Assembly (NCBI GenBank): GCA_005877815.1
Contig: VBOG01000107.1
Coordinates: forward strand, 53,922 to 117,921
Length of the DNA stretch: 64,000 nt
Direction of reading: 5' to 3'
Source: Nitrospirota bacterium
Lineage (GTDB): Bacteria; Nitrospirota; Nitrospiria; Nitrospirales; NS-4
Shown here: positions 62,576 to 64,000 of the stretch, one piece after another
How positions within the stretch are numbered: the first letter of the stretch is position 1
Layout of the letters: the number at the start of each line of letters is the position of its first letter
Program-made: the position numbers and the translations under genes
Notes under the pieces: generated by a model
What the model saw: only the letters and a program-made list of their open reading frames with translations
Database searches by the model: none
What the model was told of the DNA's origin: nothing

Positions 62576-62952
62576 TTCTCGATGTCCATCTCATGTTCTT
62601 TCCATGTACGGAAGCCTCCTTCGAGCTCCATCACCGGGTAGCCTCTCGACGCGAACTCAAACGCGGCCGCCGCCGCCAGATGGCAGACCTGGGAATAGCA
62701 GTACACGACATTGATCTTGTCCTTCCGAAGTCCTTCCAGCGTGCTCCACCTGTCTTTGGGCAGATTCACAGCGCATGGAATATGCCCTTCGGCATAGTCT
62801 TCGGCAGCCCGGACATCCACGATATTGACATTGCCGCCTTCCCGCATCATCCGCTCGAGTTCCACCGGCCCGGTGGTAAACGCCAACTTCGTTTCGAAAT
62901 ACTCTTTCGCTTTTTGGGTATCCATTGTCAGTGTCATTGTCGCGCTTGCCAT
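62572..62952 (-). CDS. Rhodanese-like sulfurtransferase domain protein
   Basis: Single rhodanese domain, 126 residues. IVDVRAAEDYAEGHIPCAVNLP is the conserved substrate-binding opening, and the active-site loop CYSQVC follows VVY. Its C-terminus ends in GFRTWKEHEMDIEK. It stands between the pirin and VOC genes in one short operon. It probably handles sulfur transfer or thiol chemistry, which fits the nearby sulfite-type permease. Confidence 0.87.
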   Translation of the reverse strand: MASATMTLTMDTQKAKEYFETKLAFTTGPVELERMMREGGNVNIVDVRAAEDYAEGHIPCAVNLPKDRWSTLEGLRKDKINVVYCYSQVCHLAAAAAFEFASRGYPVMELEGGFRTWKEHEMDIEK

Positions 62953-62962
62953 GATCTCCTCC

Positions 62963-63691
62963 TTATAGCGGTAAATCCTTGTCCATTTCCCACACCAGCA
63001 CCTCGGCGCCCGTCTGGCGATCGGCCGTCAACTGTGGACCGCCTGCCGCTGTGAGTCTGACCGCGTCGCCCTTCTCCAGTCGTCCGCTGCCCTCCAAGTC
63101 CGCAGCGCCTTTCGCGACAAACACATGCACGAAGGGGGCATTCGGGATGCTCACCGTTTCACCCGCCTGCAAACGCCCGCCCCAGAGCACCGCCCCGCGT
63201 TGCCGGATCGTGATCGCGGCGTCGTGCCCGCGACCGGACGCGATCGGCACCAAACCGCCGCGCGCAAGCTGCGCATTGATGTCGAGTTGCTCGTAGCCGG
63301 GAGTGATCCGCTCGGTATCGGGCGCCACCCACATCTGCACCAGATGAACATCCTGGTCCCCGCGTGGATTCATCTCCGAATGCCAGATGCCCCTTCCCGC
63401 GCTCATCCGCTGAGCCAAGCCAGGATAGATGATGCCTGTGTTACCGGCAGAGTCTTTGTGCTCGATCTCTCCGTTCAACACCCAGGTCACAATTTCCATG
63501 TCCTGATGTGGATGGGTGCGAAAACCCGTGCCGGCCTTGATCAGATCATCGTTGCTGACCAGCAACAGGCCATGATGCGTATTCGCCGGATCGTAGTGAT
63601 CCGAAAAACTAAAACTATGGTACGAATCCAGCCAGTCTATTTTCGTATGAAAGCGATCTCGGGCTCGTCGAATATCTAAAGTGCCCGTCAT
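62963..63691 (-). CDS. Pirin-family protein (YhhW-like)
   Basis: A bicupin of 242 residues. The metal-site segment HPHQDMEIVTWVLNGEIEHKD is followed by SAGRGIWHSEMNP, a strong match to pirin/quercetinase YhhW. Members bind iron and can act as oxygenases or redox-linked cofactors. ATG 63691 has a strong GAGGA upstream. It leads a pirin-rhodanese-VOC set. Confidence 0.9.
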   Translation of the reverse strand: MTGTLDIRRARDRFHTKIDWLDSYHSFSFSDHYDPANTHHGLLLVSNDDLIKAGTGFRTHPHQDMEIVTWVLNGEIEHKDSAGNTGIIYPGLAQRMSAGRGIWHSEMNPRGDQDVHLVQMWVAPDTERITPGYEQLDINAQLARGGLVPIASGRGHDAAITIRQRGAVLWGGRLQAGETVSIPNAPFVHVFVAKGAADLEGSGRLEKGDAVRLTAAGGPQLTADRQTGAEVLVWEMDKDLPL

Positions 63692-63780
63692 GACGTCCTC
63701 CTTTCCTCCAAGTATTACGCCGGTAGGATGCTTCCGCCATCCTCCGATTGGGCGTATGTGTTCTGCTGACTTGAACTTCC

Positions 63781-64000
63781 TTAATGCGTGTCCTCACGCT
63801 GCGAGATCGCGCGGTCCATGGACCATCGGCCGCCCCCGACGATCATCAGCACGACGCCGATTCCGATCGCCAGCAGGTGGTATTCGAATCCTTCGCCGGC
63901 CTGTTTGCCTGACCAATTCATGAAAAACCCATTGGGCCAGTGGACCATCGCAATGGCGACCACCATGATGCATGTGATGCCGAAGGCCGCCAGGCGCGTG
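63781..64000 (-). CDS. DoxX-family membrane protein (partial)
   Basis: C-terminal part of a small membrane protein cut by the right edge. The visible frame reads LAAFGITCIMVVAIAMVHWP, then NGFFMNWSGKQAGEGFEYHL and a further helix AIGIGVVLMIVGGGRWS. This is the C-terminal pattern of DoxX proteins. The frame stays open past the ORF-track ATG at 63966. Confidence 0.8.
   Translation of the reverse strand, partial: TRLAAFGITCIMVVAIAMVHWPNGFFMNWSGKQAGEGFEYHLLAIGIGVVLMIVGGGRWSMDRAISQREDTH

Noticed and set aside
1-64000. CRISPR arrays, transposases, integrases, prophage genes
   Set aside because: No regularly spaced repeats and no open frame with transposase, recombinase or phage structural features were seen.

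Overview
The window is GC-rich bacterial chromosome that I read as belonging to the genus Nitrospira (nitrite oxidiser) or a close relative. This is inference: no rRNA or nitrite oxidoreductase gene is present. It rests on a large bc-type respiratory cluster with two cytochrome bd-like subunits and many c-type cytochromes, a complete hopanoid/MEP-isoprenoid block, and TCA-type enzymes next to a ferredoxin/NADP reductase-like flavoprotein. No transposase, integrase, CRISPR array or rRNA operon was seen. Two tRNA genes are present (Thr-CGT and Cys-GCA).

Layout. 1-3925 (minus): reductase-like flavoprotein (cut by the left edge), fumarase and citrate synthase. 4040-4377: decayed remnant of a CHASE2-type adenylate/guanylate cyclase. 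4526-9868: small housekeeping genes (ArsC-like, HU, fatty acid desaturase, RRM RNA-binding protein, tRNA-Thr) and a caspase-fold lipoprotein that has lost its catalytic His and Cys. 10000-10878: UbiA prenyltransferase. 10893-22315 (minus): an 11-gene respiratory operon with cytochrome b, a Rieske protein carrying an N-terminal PRC-barrel-like domain, five c-type cytochrome subunits (seven CxxCH motifs), two bd-like membrane subunits, a haem-b ethylbenzene-dehydrogenase-like subunit and an unknown membrane protein. 22447-29070: accessory genes, hpnH (adenosylhopane synthesis), an outer-membrane barrel and a LuxR-type regulator. 29212-40408 (minus): squalene-hopene cyclase, HpnG, a four-gene Mla/MCE lipid transporter, two outer-membrane proteins, dxs and ispG in one direction. 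This links precursor supply, hopanoid formation and lipid transport. 40567-44142: SMC.

44342-57933 (plus) is the most striking block: thirteen tightly spaced or overlapping genes. They begin with oleA-oleB-oleC-oleD (head-to-head fatty acyl condensation to beta-lactones/olefins). A B12-binding radical SAM protein follows, then a dedicated fatty-acid-synthase-like set (KAS II, ACP, two phytoene-desaturase-like flavoproteins, FabG-, FabZ- and FabI-like enzymes) and a ChaN-like exported protein. The arrangement suggests a pathway that makes unusual, probably unsaturated or cyclised, acyl chains and joins them into long hydrocarbons or beta-lactones.

57976-64000 (minus): HD-GYP protein, porin, TauE/SafE permease, Rrf2-type Fe-S regulator with candidate operators, VOC protein, rhodanese, pirin and a DoxX-like protein cut by the right edge.
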